Source of the DNA: Coprinellus micaceus
Lineage: Eukaryota > Basidiomycota > Agaricomycetes > Agaricales > Psathyrellaceae
Assembly: GCA_951394405.1 (NCBI GenBank)
Contig: OX596339.1
Location: 1,612,001 to 1,676,000 of the forward strand
Direction of reading: 5' to 3'
DNA length: 64,000 bases
Shown: positions 11,708 to 23,012 of the stretch, one piece after another
Layout: every line of letters starts with the position of its first letter
Numbering within the stretch: position 1 is the stretch's first letter
The notes under the pieces: generated by a model
Seen by the model: only the letters and a program-made list of their open reading frames with translations
The model's database searches: none
Told to the model about the DNA's origin: nothing
Position numbers and translations under genes: made by a program

Positions 11708-13275
11708 ATGTCTTCCTCCTCAGTTATCCGACTGGACCTCGAGAAGAACGATAACGAGTCCGCGAGTATGTGATCTGTCTTCCCTTTGTTTATCCAATCC
11801 ACTGACCTCCTTCTCCGTCATCCAGATCGCTCGCCGTCGTTCTCGTCGAGTGAGGAAAGCGTGGTGAAGGCGAAGCCTATCCAAATTGAGGCCAACCGAG
11901 ACCTTCTCCCCGAGAAGGCGGGAAACAAAACTACCCGCTATCTTAATTGTAAGCTGCTGTTAAACCCGTAATATTTCAGAGCTAACCATGTGTCGTTGTA
12001 GTCAACTTCTTCACGGCGTACAGAAAGCTCTTCTCCGTCATCTTTGCCGCCAACCTCTCCGCTCTGGTTGCTTTCTGCGTCAAGACGAAGGGTGCCCCAT
12101 CTGCCTCTGATGTCGCCGCGGCATGCTCCGTCAACCTCATGGCCGCCCTTCTCTTTCGCCAAGAAAACGTTGTGAACCTCGTCTACGAGATCGCCGTCCA
12201 CGTTCCCCATTCCCTCCCTCTCTGGTTCCGCCGGCGCATGGCAAAGGTCTTCCACTATGGTGGTGTCCATAGCGGTTGCGGTACCGCCGCAGTCGTATGG
12301 TTCGTCCTCTACACCGCCCTCATCACCAAGAACTATGTCCACCACCGCGACACCGACTCCCTCGTCAACATGGTCATGTCGTACGTCCTGGTGACCCTCC
12401 TCTGCACCATCCTCGCCGCCGCCCACCCAAGGTTCCGCGTCATGTTCCACGACTACTTCGAGGCTGGTCACCGCTTCGCCGGTTGGACTGCCCTTATCAT
12501 CTTCTGGACCCACAACGTCCTCGACGCCAAGGTCGAAGCCAAAATCCATGGAATCTCCACCGGCCTTTACATCGTACGCAGCCCGAACTTCTGGTGCTTC
12601 TGCATCTCTACCATGTGCACCTTCCTTTCGTGGTCGCGTCTCCGGTTGAGGGAGGTCCACCCCGAAGTGCTCTCCGACCACGCGATCCGCCTCCACTTCA
12701 AGTACCGCCCTATGCAACCCTTCTACGGCCTCAAGATCTCTTCCAAGCCTCTCCTCGAATGGCACGCATTCGCCACCGTCCCCGATGAGGACGAGAACGG
12801 TAAGATCAACGGGTTCTCTGTTGTCGTCTCCAACGCAGGCGATTGGACCAAGGAGACCATCATGAACCCTCCCAAGAAGCTCTGGACCCGCGGCTACCCT
12901 CTCCACGGCCTCCTTTACACCTCCAAGCTCTTCAAGAGGATCGTGGTTGTCGCGACCGGATCGGGCATCGGGCCTTGCCTATCCCTCCTCTACGCCGATG
13001 CCACTCCCCGTCGTGTTTTCTGGTCGACCCCCAACCCCGAAAAGACTTACGGCACCAAGATCTTGAAGGCTGTCCTCAAAGCCGATCCCGACGCGCTGGT
13101 GTGGAACACTCGAGAGCGTGGGAGGCCCGATATGGTCGCTTTGACGTACCAGTTGGTTCTGGAGAGTCAAGCGGAGGCTGTCTTCATTATCTCCAACCCT
13201 AAGTTGACCCACAAGGTCGTCTACGGGATGGAGACCAGAGGGATCCCCGCTTACGGCGCTATCTTCGACTCGTAG
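11708..13275 (+). CDS. TmpA-like integral membrane oxidoreductase
   Basis: Exons 11708-11765, 11826-11948 and 12002-13275 sum to 1455 nt (484 residues). The N-terminal ~60 residues are polar. Several hydrophobic segments follow (residues ~60-270), including an HRFAGW stretch, then a ferredoxin-reductase-like C-terminal half. VVVATGSGIGPCLSLL at about residue 330 is the glycine-rich nucleotide-binding loop, and the protein ends in an AVFIISNP block plus YGAIFDS. This matches the TmpA family of fungal transmembrane flavoproteins. Aspergillus TmpA is known to act in conidiation signalling; in basidiomycetes the role is unknown. Family members are often mislabelled 'nonribosomal peptide synthetase 12' because a related domain is fused to NRPS-like enzymes, but no adenylation domain is present here. 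It is convergent with the methionyl-tRNA synthetase gene. Confidence 0.75.
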
Positions 13276-13759
13276 ACCTTGCGGTGATAAGGGTTTATAT
13301 TTTCAGCGCCTTCAAGTTTAGACACAGGCTTGGCCACTGCAGCGCGCTGTTCACTTTCCCCACCCAATTTTCTTCAACCATAGATTTACATTTTTTCTGA
13401 CCTTCAAAGTGCGACCATCTTCCCTACCAATTGCTACTGCTCACCTGCTCCTACGACACACGACTGATGAAAAACGCCGTGGACGATCCCGTGTGCTATG
13501 TACTTATGTATTTCGAACGAATGTAAATACCCACTTCCTGTACCTCCAACTTGAACGCCAGTTCGAGTAAATTGCCAATGATCGCCATCCAGATGTTCGG
13601 GCTAGAAGGCAGGATCGACGTGGTGAACTGCGACAAAGCCTTTGGACGTCGGGCTCAGACTTCCAGGCAATCTGGGCATGTCACCATACCGAAAAACTAT
13701 GACGATACCAATACATTTCCTTCATGTACATTACTTCTTCCCAATTCAGCAACGTAGGA
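13276..13759. other. Convergent 3' UTRs
   Basis: 484 bp between two convergent genes. No gene is seen. Confidence 0.6.
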
Positions 13760-16439
13760 TCATGCAGCGGGAGTTTCCCCAGCAGCAGCAGCCAACCTTC
13801 TGAGCTCCGTATCCAAATCCCCCTTCAACGCCTTCAGCGCCTCAACCGCCTCCTTAATTTTTACATCCGTCTCCGGGGACTTAGGTTCTCCCTTTAACGC
13901 TCTAACAAGGTTACCCTGCTCGGTGACCTTTCCCTCAAGGGCCAAAGCCTCCTCCGACTTAGGGCCAACATAAATGGGGGCAGCAGAGGCCTTCTTCGCA
14001 GCGGCGACCTTCTTCTTCGACTGCCCAGGGGCGGCTTTGAGGGGGTCAGGCGTACCTGCGGCGGGGGTCTCGGCGGCAGCCGCAGACTCGCTTCCACCGA
14101 ACTTGACTCTCCAGACGTCCACCATAGCCTCGTCTATCTTCTTGAACAAGTGCTCAGGCTTGCCGATGGTGTGGCCCGTGAGGATGTCGTTCGAGAACAC
14201 CTCAGGTACGATGCGCTCGGGGGCGTTGAGCTGCGCAAGGATCGACTCGGCCGTGGCTGGCATGAAAGGGCAGACAAGCGCGGTGAGCACATAGATGAGG
14301 TTGGTAGCCCGCGACACGACCTGGGCGCAGCGCTTGGGGTTCTCGGCCATGAGCGCCTTGTTCAGGCCGGAAGACTGCAGGTAGTTGTTGCCTTGAGCTG
14401 AGATGAGCATGACGGTGTGAAGCCCAAGGCGCAGCTTGACGGCTTCCATGGCGTCGATGTAGTCCTTGAGGAGGGAGTTGATGGTCGTAATAAACTCGCC
14501 GTCGATGGGGTCGTTGGGGGAGTAGGGATCGGCGGGGTCTTCAGAGTCGGGGATGACGCTGTTGTATTGCGACGCGGCGAACTTGAGGACTCGGTTGACG
14601 AAGTTGCCGAAGCTGCGCTGTTGCGTCAGTCATGAAGCCAGAAGAAACGACCAAGCCTTACTTGTTGAGCAGAATGTTGTTGTTAGCAGTGATCTACTCG
14701 AGGGTCAGTCCAGTCAATTGTACTGGAGAAATGCGGACGACTTACGCAATCCGACCAAGAGAACATGGAATCGGCAGTCTCAGGGCGGGTAGAAAGGAGG
14801 TAGTAACGCCAGACAGACGCTGGGATTCCGGTGTCCTTAGCAGCAGGACCGAACACGCCTCGATTCTTGCTCTTCGAGAACTTGCCTCCCTCGTAGTTCA
14901 GGTATTCTGCAGAATGATGTGAACACCCAAAACCACCCACATCAACGCGGAGGTGTGCATACCGGTGGTCGAGAGGTGGTGCACCTTCGTCCAGTTCCGG
15001 CCGTCGCCGATCTGGACAGAGGGCCAGTACACCGAGTGGAAGTAGATGTTATCCTTGCCCATGAACTGATACAAGTCCACGTTCTCCGGGTTGAACCACC
15101 ATTGTTTCCACTCGGGCATATAGTTGGAGGTGATACTGGGGTATCCAATGGGTGCATCGAACCAAACATCTGGATCATACGATTAGTAGGGAAGTTCTGG
15201 AAGAACAGACAGGGAACTTACATAGGACCTTTCCGGCCATCTGGTTGACATCTTCACCCTCGATGGGCACGGGGACTCCCCACTTCAAATCACGAGTGAG
15301 TGGGGTCGGCTGCAACCCCATCTTCAAGCGTGCATCGATGATCTCCCCATCCGAGTTGATAACCGCGTTCGGGGACCACCTGCCCTTCTTCCACGACGCC
15401 TTGATCCACTCCTCCGTTTTGGGTTGAATCTCGTTGAGCTTGAGGTACATGTGCGACGACGTCTTCGTGGTGACTTTGTGCTTGGGGTCAACGAGGCACC
15501 GTGGCTTGAGTAGCTCGACGGCGTCAAGCGTCCTGCTACACCCATCGCATTGATCTCCACGGGCATCGTCGAACCCACAGTGCGGGCACACCCCTTCGAC
15601 GTAGCGGTCGGCGAGGAACCTGGGAGTCTAAGCGGGGTAGAATAGAGAGCGTGCTCGAGGTACGTACTTGGGGCATCCTTCGCAGTAGACCTGCTCCTTG
15701 TCCTGTCGCTCGAGGTAGCCGTTTTTGCCAAGGTTCAAGAATATCTCTTGCGATATTCTGGGATGCTTTGTCAGGCTTTGGGTGAGTGATAACGCGAGAA
15801 TCTTACTCAGTGTGTTTGGGGGTGGAGGTTCGTCCAAAGTGATCAAATCTATGCCGTCGTGTGAGTTGTCGACCAAGGGGTTCGATAGGTGACGCACCCT
15901 ATATCAAACCATTTGTAGGTCTCCTTGTGCAGTACGTTGTACTTGTCGCAAAGCTCGCGAGGAGTGATGCCTTCCTTCAATGCCTGAGTCTCCGTCGCAG
16001 TGCCGTACTCGTCCGTCCCGCATATGTAGAGTGTTCGCCTGTTCCTTGCACCTGAACGACAGTAAGGCCACAAGCCCGCAAAACTTCTTTCCACGTACGG
16101 TTGTATCTATCGCTCTTGTTCAGCTTTCAAAGCGGATGAAAAGTGGTATCTCTCGTACCGGCTGAAAACATCCGCGCTCAAGGTACTTCCAATGATGTTT
16201 CCTTCCACAACGTCAGGACCACGCTCCTCCAATAGCTCAACCACAACACACCAAGGTGGGGAACGTTGTTGCAATAGGGCAGAGCAGAGGTGATCAGGAC
16301 ATTCTTCTCGCCCTCCTTCGGTAATCTACAACTTGATTAGATTGCGCCATTCGAACTGCTGGGCTGCGTACGGTGCTTCCTGGCCAGGAGGAGGAACTGT
16401 CCTCAGCACATCTGCTTCGGCGCGAATCTTTTGAGCCAT
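13760..16439 (-). CDS. Methionyl-tRNA synthetase, cytosolic
   Basis: Twelve exons on the minus strand: 16439-16372, 16325-16252, 16201-16159, 16106-16099, 16051-15898, 15848-15807, 15757-15668, 15619-15222, 15169-14963, 14906-14746, 14693-14662 and 14612-13760. They total 2130 nt (709 residues). The class I signature appears as [11 protein letters not shown], and the KMSKS loop as [12 protein letters not shown]. Two CxxC pairs (CEGC, CPHC with CDGC) form the zinc knob, and [13 protein letters not shown] is typical of MetRS. The C-terminus carries a WHEP-like helix pair ([14 protein letters not shown]), preceded by an Ala/Lys-rich linker. It charges initiator and elongator tRNA-Met in the cytosol. 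Exon 4 is only 8 nt, needed to give [16 protein letters not shown]. No mitochondrial presequence is seen. Confidence 0.93.
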
Positions 16440-16741
16440 GGTATCGAGGGTATGGAAGAGGATCGATACAGAGCTTAACCCGGAGCTCGGAGTCACCAAA
16501 TTGGCGCTGAGGCCAAATAGTCGCAAACAGCGCGTTGAACCGCGCACCTCATTTCGGAATCATAGCCGGTTCTTGAACTCGAACCACATCCAGATGCCTT
16601 CGACCTGACCGAACGAGTCCAAAATGGCTTCAAGACGATGGCTTACGTGCGTCTTAGGATATCTTAAGGCTTGAGCGCTATTTTGAAGACCCCCCAGGTG
16701 GTTTAGCTCTGGGTATGGACATCTGTCAGCTACTCAACCAG
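16440..16741. other. Divergent promoter, MetRS / OPT transporter
   Basis: About 300 bp. It probably also contains the unresolved first exon of the OPT gene. An ATG at 16624 and an open frame into 16721 exist, but I could not join them convincingly. Confidence 0.4.
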
Positions 16742-18954
16742 AGTTCACCCTCCGTGCAGTGTTCATTGGTCTTGGGATTGGCTGTTTGATATGCTTCACG
16801 AACTTGAGCCTGGGTTTGCAGTCGGGGTGGATATCTATGTGAGTTCCTATCTTTACGATTCATCCTCACCCTCTTACACGACCCAGGATGTCGATACAGA
16901 GCGCCCTCATCGGGTTTCTTATTTCTCGGATGCTCCCAGCCCCCCTGTCCCCTCAAGAAATCATCGTAGTGCAAACTACGGCCGTTGCAACGGGGACTAT
17001 GCCACTTGCTGCAGGTTTTGTTGGAATATTGCCAGCACTTGGGTTGTTGAGTGAAGAGAGGGATGGGACACCGCCTATTCACCTGACGTGGTTGTCTGCT
17101 GCTGCGTGGTCATGCGCAGTTGCTTTCTTTGGGTGAGTTTACGAACCGTTCATATTCCATCATCATCTAACCTGCCCCAGAGTCTTCCTGTCTCCCCCTC
17201 TTCGCAAGCAAGTGGTATGTGTTCCCTTTCTCTACTATGCCTGACTTCATTCTCTACGTAGATCATTGAGGAAGAACTTCCCTTCCCATCCGGAACTGCC
17301 ACAGCCCAGTTGATCTCAGTACTCCACAAATTACCACCCCCGGACACCACCATTCATCATCGACGAGGATACAGAGCAGCCGAAGAATACGATGGGCCCA
17401 GAGTCTCCGAGGAGATTACGGACGTGCCTCAACAAGGCCCACCGGACGAAGAAGGCGAAAGCGAGAGAGAATTTGTACAACACGAAGGCTGGTACGACCT
17501 TGCCTGGAGCTTCGGCGCGGCTGGCGCCCTCACGCTCTGCGCGTACTTCTTCCCTGCAGTCTTCACCATACCTCTCTTTGGAGCGTACCTAGCCAGAGAA
17601 TGGCTGTGGTACTTCACCCCCAGCCTTTCATACGTTGGGCAAGGCATCATCATGGGCTTCCCAACCACAGTCAGCATGAATCTCGGCATGTTTGTCGGCT
17701 GGGCAGTCCTCTCTCCTCTATCCAAGCTCGCTGGGTGGGCCCCAGGGCGCGTCGGGGACATGTCTGATGGCGCTCGAGGTTGGATTCTGTGGGTCGCCCT
17801 TGGAATCATGTGCACAGACAGCTTAGTATCCCTCGTTCCTGTTGTCTGGGAATTCATCGAAGAGGCCGTGAGACCACTGCGAAGGGGCTATACTCGAATT
17901 GACGGGGACCGACTAGCGAAGTGCGACCATGAGGATGAAACACCTGATAGACTTGTGCCAATGTCTTGGGTGCTCGTTGGTCTCTCGGTTAGTATCGTGG
18001 TTGGTACAATCCTCGTATGGGTTGTCTTTGGACACGAGGGCATTAAGCCATGGGCTACTGTAATCGGTTTCTTCCTTGGCGGTTTGTTGAGCGTCATTGG
18101 GTACGTGTCTTTTTTTCAACTAGCCAACCGACAGTGTTCATAAAGACTTAGAGTTCGGGCCTTGGGAGAGACCGACCTCAACCCCGTATCGGGACTGGGC
18201 AAGATTTCGCAGCTCCTTTTCGCATGGCTCCAGCCGGGAAACATTGTTGCCAACATCATTGCCGGGGGTGTGGCCGAAGCCGGCGCCCAACAGTATGCCT
18301 CAATTCCCTTCTTCCGGTCCCCACGCTAACCGCTGCACAACTACCAGAGCCGGAGACCTCATGCAAGACCTCAAGACCGGACATCTCTGCCACGCTTCCC
18401 CTCGTGCGCAATTCTATGGGCAACTCATCGGCTCATCCGTTTCTATCATCGTCACCACCACCGCGTACACTCTCTATAACCGCGCGTACCAAATCCCTGG
18501 CCCTTCATTCCCCGCACCAACGGCGTACGTGTGGCTTGGCCTCGCGCGCCTCCTCCGCGATGGGCAATTACCGCAGAACAGCGCGGCGTTCATGGCGGGC
18601 TTTAGCATTCTGTTTGGAATGCTCTCTGCCTTCAAGACTTACTCTGCCCGCAGCCAGAGTGGGTATGTAAAGTACATCCCTTCTGGGGTGGCGTTTGCTA
18701 TTGGGTTCTTGAACACGCCTTCTTTCTCTATCGCAAGGTTGATTGGAGGTCTCGTAGAGTATGTGTACCGCACACGCTATGCGAAGAAGGATGGTGGAGG
18801 AGATATTAGGCTTGTGGTGATTGCAAGTGGGTTTGTGCTGGGTGAGGGTGTTGTGAGTATAGTTTCACTGTTGCTAAAGACGTTCGGGGTGGGGGTGGCC
18901 AGTTGTTGGGGATGTGGCCATGGGTTATGTGGAGGTTGTCCAGCAATTGGCTAG
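16742..18954 (+). CDS. OPT family oligopeptide/metal-chelate transporter
   Basis: Exons 16742-16838, 16887-17132, 17181-17214, 17262-18100, 18152-18292 and 18348-18954 give about 653 residues; the short N-terminus is not resolved. The order is a first membrane block starting EFTLRAVFIGLGIG, GLQSGWISMMSIQSALIG, EEELPFPSGTATAQL, ETDLNPVSGLGKISQL, and further hydrophobic segments. These blocks are diagnostic of the YSL-like branch of the oligopeptide transporter family, which moves small peptides or metal chelates with protons across the plasma membrane. A hydrophilic loop (17330-17490) follows the PFPSGTA block. Splicing phases agree at every junction from 16742 on. The true start is missing, so 16742 is the first supported coding base, not an ATG. 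Confidence 0.85.
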
Positions 18955-19057
18955 TCATTAGATGCGCATACTACACTGTCTGTTGATTGGACGATTCTCA
19001 CCGTATCAGGCACTGTACATTTGACCATATCGAAGGTGCGGCATTCCCCTTTCTTTC

Positions 19058-20694
19058 TTAAGGTTCGTCCAGAAGGGGAGGATGTTCAACGTCCACCTTC
19101 GATTGCACCGCCAAAGGCACAGCTTCTCCATCCCGTTTCTCAGAGACGTTCGCACGCTCTTCCGGCTCGCCCCCGCCCTCCAAGCTGCTACCCTCAAAAC
19201 TTCCCCTCTCGCAGGACTCGTGACCGTAGCAGCAGTTAGCTGTGCCAAAGGAGGGGTAAACGGAATGACAAATTATCATGAAAGTACATACCTTGGCCCT
19301 TTTTGTTCTTGATCGTGTAGGCAGCGAGTATAAGCGCTAACCCCCACGCCGAGGAGAACATACTGAGAGTCGCAACCAGTACGGACACGATCAGCGAACC
19401 AACCCCCTTCAGCTTGGAAAAGTGGCATATGAAGACTGCCTGTAGTGTCGACGGGCCTGGTACTGTCAGTGGAGGGTAGTGGCTGGAGTCCAGCGGGCTA
19501 GTCTGGGTCTTCCAAGCATCATACAACCTCGATCGAATTGACGGTGCCGCCACCGTCGTTCCAGAGGCAGAAGGGAGCTCTGCGTGCAAGACTTTGTCAA
19601 TGAAGTCCAGGTTAGTCAACAGGTTGTTGGAAGCCCTGCTTCCTATGTCGATGAGCGCTGCCGCTCGAGCGAGCTGAACGAAGTTGACCGTCGGGATTTC
19701 GAGTATCGCTTCCAAACGGATGGTGCGGAGCGGTGGGACTATCAAGCTCGGTGTGATGGAGTTATTGGCTAGGATTAGAGACGCGGTGGAGAAGCTTATG
19801 GGGTATGGCTGGCTGGATGTCGTGGCGCAAGAGTTGGTGTTCGACTGGATCCACGATGGAGGACAGTACTCGAAGTCGCCAATAACAGAGTAGGCGACCG
19901 TACCGGTGAAGGCGGATGCCTCATAGGCGGCCCAGGCCTGGCTACCAATGTCGATAGCGGCCAGCGTAAGCCTAGAGGATATAGGGCATTGAGCTAAGCT
20001 ATACCGCGTGCTGGGGTTTAGCAGGATACACTCACGGTTCTCCGACTACAGAAATAGTGCTATTCTGCTGAGCCGACTTGGCTAGCCTTTGGAAGTTGGT
20101 TTGTCTCGCGACGAGACCTGACAGCCCAAAGCTCGCCACACCAACAATATCCCAGTCACCTTCCCCAAAATGTTCTCCGGGAGGGCTGCAGTATATGTAC
20201 AAGTTCGTTTCGACTGACCATGTCCTGATGTCCCCATAGAAGGCAACTTGAACTACATCACAGTTGTCCCAGTTCCCACCTTTGTAGGAGAACCCCGAGT
20301 CTGCTGCGTTGGGGTGTCCAACCCTGTCGAGCTTCCACTCGAAGATAGAGGCATTTGTAATGAGGGACTCCCCGACATTGAACACATGGGCATCGCATTT
20401 CTTGCACGCTTGGTGGGAGGCGAACGATGGAACGAATTTATGAAACCAGAAGTGCTGCGTGGCATTGAAGTTGCTTTGGAAAAGTGTGGTTGGTTCGTAT
20501 CCAACCAAGGCAACTACGAGGGTGGATTAGAGGTGATCAAAGGGACAAACGAGTCTCTTACGGTTCAAAACGCAGAGAAGGGCGATCGTGATTAAACCGA
20601 ATGTGTACGCTAGAGAAGTTACGACTGCTGATTCAAACCGACGCGTTATGGGGTACTCAAGGGGAGGTGGAAGCCAGCGAAGGATTGAAGGCAT
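19058..20694 (-). CDS. Basidiomycete membrane protein, function unknown
   Basis: Exons 20694-20562, 20513-20036, 19971-19292 and 19239-19058 total 1473 nt (490 residues). The ATG at 20694 is the first in frame after a non-ATG stretch. There is one hydrophobic segment near the N-terminus (SLAYTFGLITIALLCVL) following PPPLEYPITRRFES. A long region with several Cys pairs (CKKC, CPPS) and Asn-x-Ser/Thr sites follows, which would be extracytoplasmic. A second hydrophobic segment sits near residue 400-430 (SLIVSVLVATLSMF onward), then a short charged tail. From memory this resembles a large agaricomycete-specific family without known function. It is probably a two-pass membrane protein with a glycosylated outer domain. 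It ends 104 bp from the convergent OPT gene. Confidence 0.7.
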
Positions 20695-20940
20695 TGGAAC
20701 TGTTGCGGAGAAAAGAGGACGGGGAGAGTTCAAGTGCTTCCCGGGACAAGGTCATTTAATCCACGGAACACAGCACCTCCCAGCTGTGCAATGTTCACAA
20801 ATAACTTGACAGGTAGCATGGAAGTCAATACCGCAACCAACTGGATCGAGTGAAGATACACACTGGAAATCCGGATCACAGTGTTATACAATGCAGGCGA
20901 ACTCTTACAGAAGTCGAATCGGCGGATAACCAGCCTGGTC

Positions 20941-21994
20941 TCAACGAACATTGGATCCGCCAAAGCCAGTGCTTCTCCTCATGGCCCCCAGATTCGAAGT
21001 CCCTTCTCCTCTATCATCATCGTCGAAATGGCTTGGGCGCTGGAAAGGAGTACGGCGAGCCGGCCTAGCGGAAAAAGGGTTCCACGTTTGCTCCCATCCC
21101 CACTCTGCTGGTCGCTGCATGGGTTCCCGCTGATGTCGTACTTCAGTCTGACGGTTCCAGAGGTGGTTCGCGAGTCCACCTAGAGCTGCTCCAGTCAAAA
21201 AGCCAGGCCTCCAGCCCTGCTCGGGCTGGCCTGCCTGAGGAGGCGTTTTCGAGTATGGAGGTGGGGGAGCGCCGTAGTCTGGATGATCGCCCGGGAACCA
21301 ACCACGATAAGGGTTTCCGCCACCGCCGCCTGGGCCAGGGCGAGGTCCATTGTTCGGTCGTGGCCGTTGTCCTGCAGGATTCCCAGACCACCAAGACTTG
21401 AAGAACTGGTACATTATGAATGCCAGTATGCCCAGCCAAACCAACCAGAAGACGATCATCGAGATGTCGTACGCTAGTTCAAACCAGTATGTCAGGTGTG
21501 GTTATAACGAGGAATAGAGCTAGACGTACACTTTCCCCCGAAAGTTGGAAAATCTGTCTTGCCATTACGAAGAGACGATGGCACCTGTACCAGACGATAT
21601 TGCAGAGCACAAGAGCCTGGAGCACCGTCGGTCACTGAATCGTGGAGATATGGCTTGGAACGTACCCTTCAGAACATTAGAGTCCCCAGCATGAGACCAT
21701 CCTTCACAATTGACTTCCACCTTTCCAAACCTCATGGACTCTGGGAGATCCGCTTCACACTTTTGTATAATGTCAGTACCATGGGAAGTCAAAACAGGAT
21801 CGGCACCGTACCTTCCAGTCGATATCCGTCCCAGAGCCGCCTAGGTTCACACACCTAACAACTTCCGGCTGGTATAATTTGCAAGCAGAACCAAGGCAAG
21901 TAAGCTGGGGCCATGCGGAAGTTCGTCTCGCCTCTGTGACTGCATCTTTGTAGAACGTTAAGGAGGGAACTTTAGCGAGAGCCACCCGCGACAT
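20941..21994 (-). CDS. SARAF-like store-operated Ca2+ entry regulator
   Basis: Exons 21994-21812, 21759-21666, 21616-21530 and 21473-20941 total 897 nt (298 residues). The lumenal part has the family blocks VPSLTFYKDAVTEARRTS, PQLTCLG, YQPEVVRCVNLGGSGTDI, CEADLPESMRFG and a CEGW-then-VLKGSC block, with the Cys pattern of SARAF/TMEM66. One membrane span follows (SMIVFWLVWLGILAFIMY), then a Gly/Pro-rich cytosolic tail. In animals SARAF sits in the ER membrane and promotes slow inactivation of STIM-gated calcium entry; the fungal role is unproven. The ATG at 21994 gives no signal peptide, although the protein should be ER-inserted, so an upstream exon is likely. Confidence 0.85.
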
Positions 21995-23012
21995 CGTAGC
22001 TCGGGAAGATGTTGCATCCAAGCTGGAATGGAGTGCAACACTGCAACATCGTTTTAGGCGCCGACGTGGAGACAACGTGGATGGCGAGGGGCAAGCCTCG
22101 ATGAGAATGACTCAGCCAGGAGATCGGCGTCTATTGCCTCTTGCTCCCTACCATTATCTGCCCAGACCTCCCCTTGGGATCGGATGAGCACGCCCGTAGT
22201 GGTCTTTACGTTGTGAAAAGAATCATATCGCTGCTCAGAACAGACCAAAGCTCCAGCGGGATGCTAGATTTGGGGGCTGGTCAAGTGGACAGGCCCGAAA
22301 ACTTGTTTTCGAATGAACCTCCGTCATAGGGGGGTCGCCTGCGTTATATCTCGCGCTGCATTAGTACTCGTAGATCGTGACCACACCTACCGAGTTTCTA
22401 CCGGTCAGTCCGCCCCTCTGCTTCCCGTTCCAGCCAGCCCTTTAACAGTTCTTTGACCATGACATACAGGGCGTTGGAGGAACCCCCTTCAGCCATTTTC
22501 TCCACGATTGCCCGCTAAGAGAGTACGCGGCGTTTCCCGTCCATTGACAAGTCCTAGATCTCAGAACACCTCGATTTCGGGGATTTTCACGCTCAAAGTG
22601 CTACCATTTCATTCGCCACTATCTCATCCTTCCACTTCTTGACGGCCTTGCTCAGCTGAGCAAGGCGGTATCACCGATATCAGCTCCTTTTGGGATCGAC
22701 TTGGGTCTTCCCTCCGATCGTCCGCTTAAATTTGGTACTTCTTGGGGAAGGTCGCGCACCTTATCCAGTAAGCCTTGGGGGTGGTCGAATTCCTCCGCCG
22801 GATTCTTGTCGCCTTGAGCAGGCTCACATGTGTTCATTGGGTGGAGGAGAATCGTCGGTACCCCTCGAGAATCAAGCGGACGGTCAAGTGAGTGCTGGCA
22901 GTCCGTAATTCTTCGGATAAATGGCGGTGAGCAAAACGTATCCTCTAGGTATAAATTCACGGCTAGCAGCATTTGTTGAACACTTTCATTGACCATTTCC
23001 CCCTGGCCTGAC
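21995..23012. other. Divergent intergenic region, SARAF-like / GH5
   Basis: About 1 kb with no supported gene. It should contain the missing 5' exon of the SARAF-like gene and the GH5 promoter. Confidence 0.5.
22950..22955 (+). promoter_or_regulatory. TATA box, GH5 gene 1
   Basis: TATAAA, 58 nt upstream of the ATG at 23013. Confidence 0.5.

Noticed and set aside
11938..12906. 322-codon open frame on the minus strand
   Set aside because: It lies exactly antisense to the TmpA-like exon 3; acidic, low-complexity composition typical of a shadow of C-ending codons.
11708..13275. Label as nonribosomal peptide synthetase
   Set aside because: No adenylation, thiolation or condensation motifs; only the membrane reductase-like part exists.
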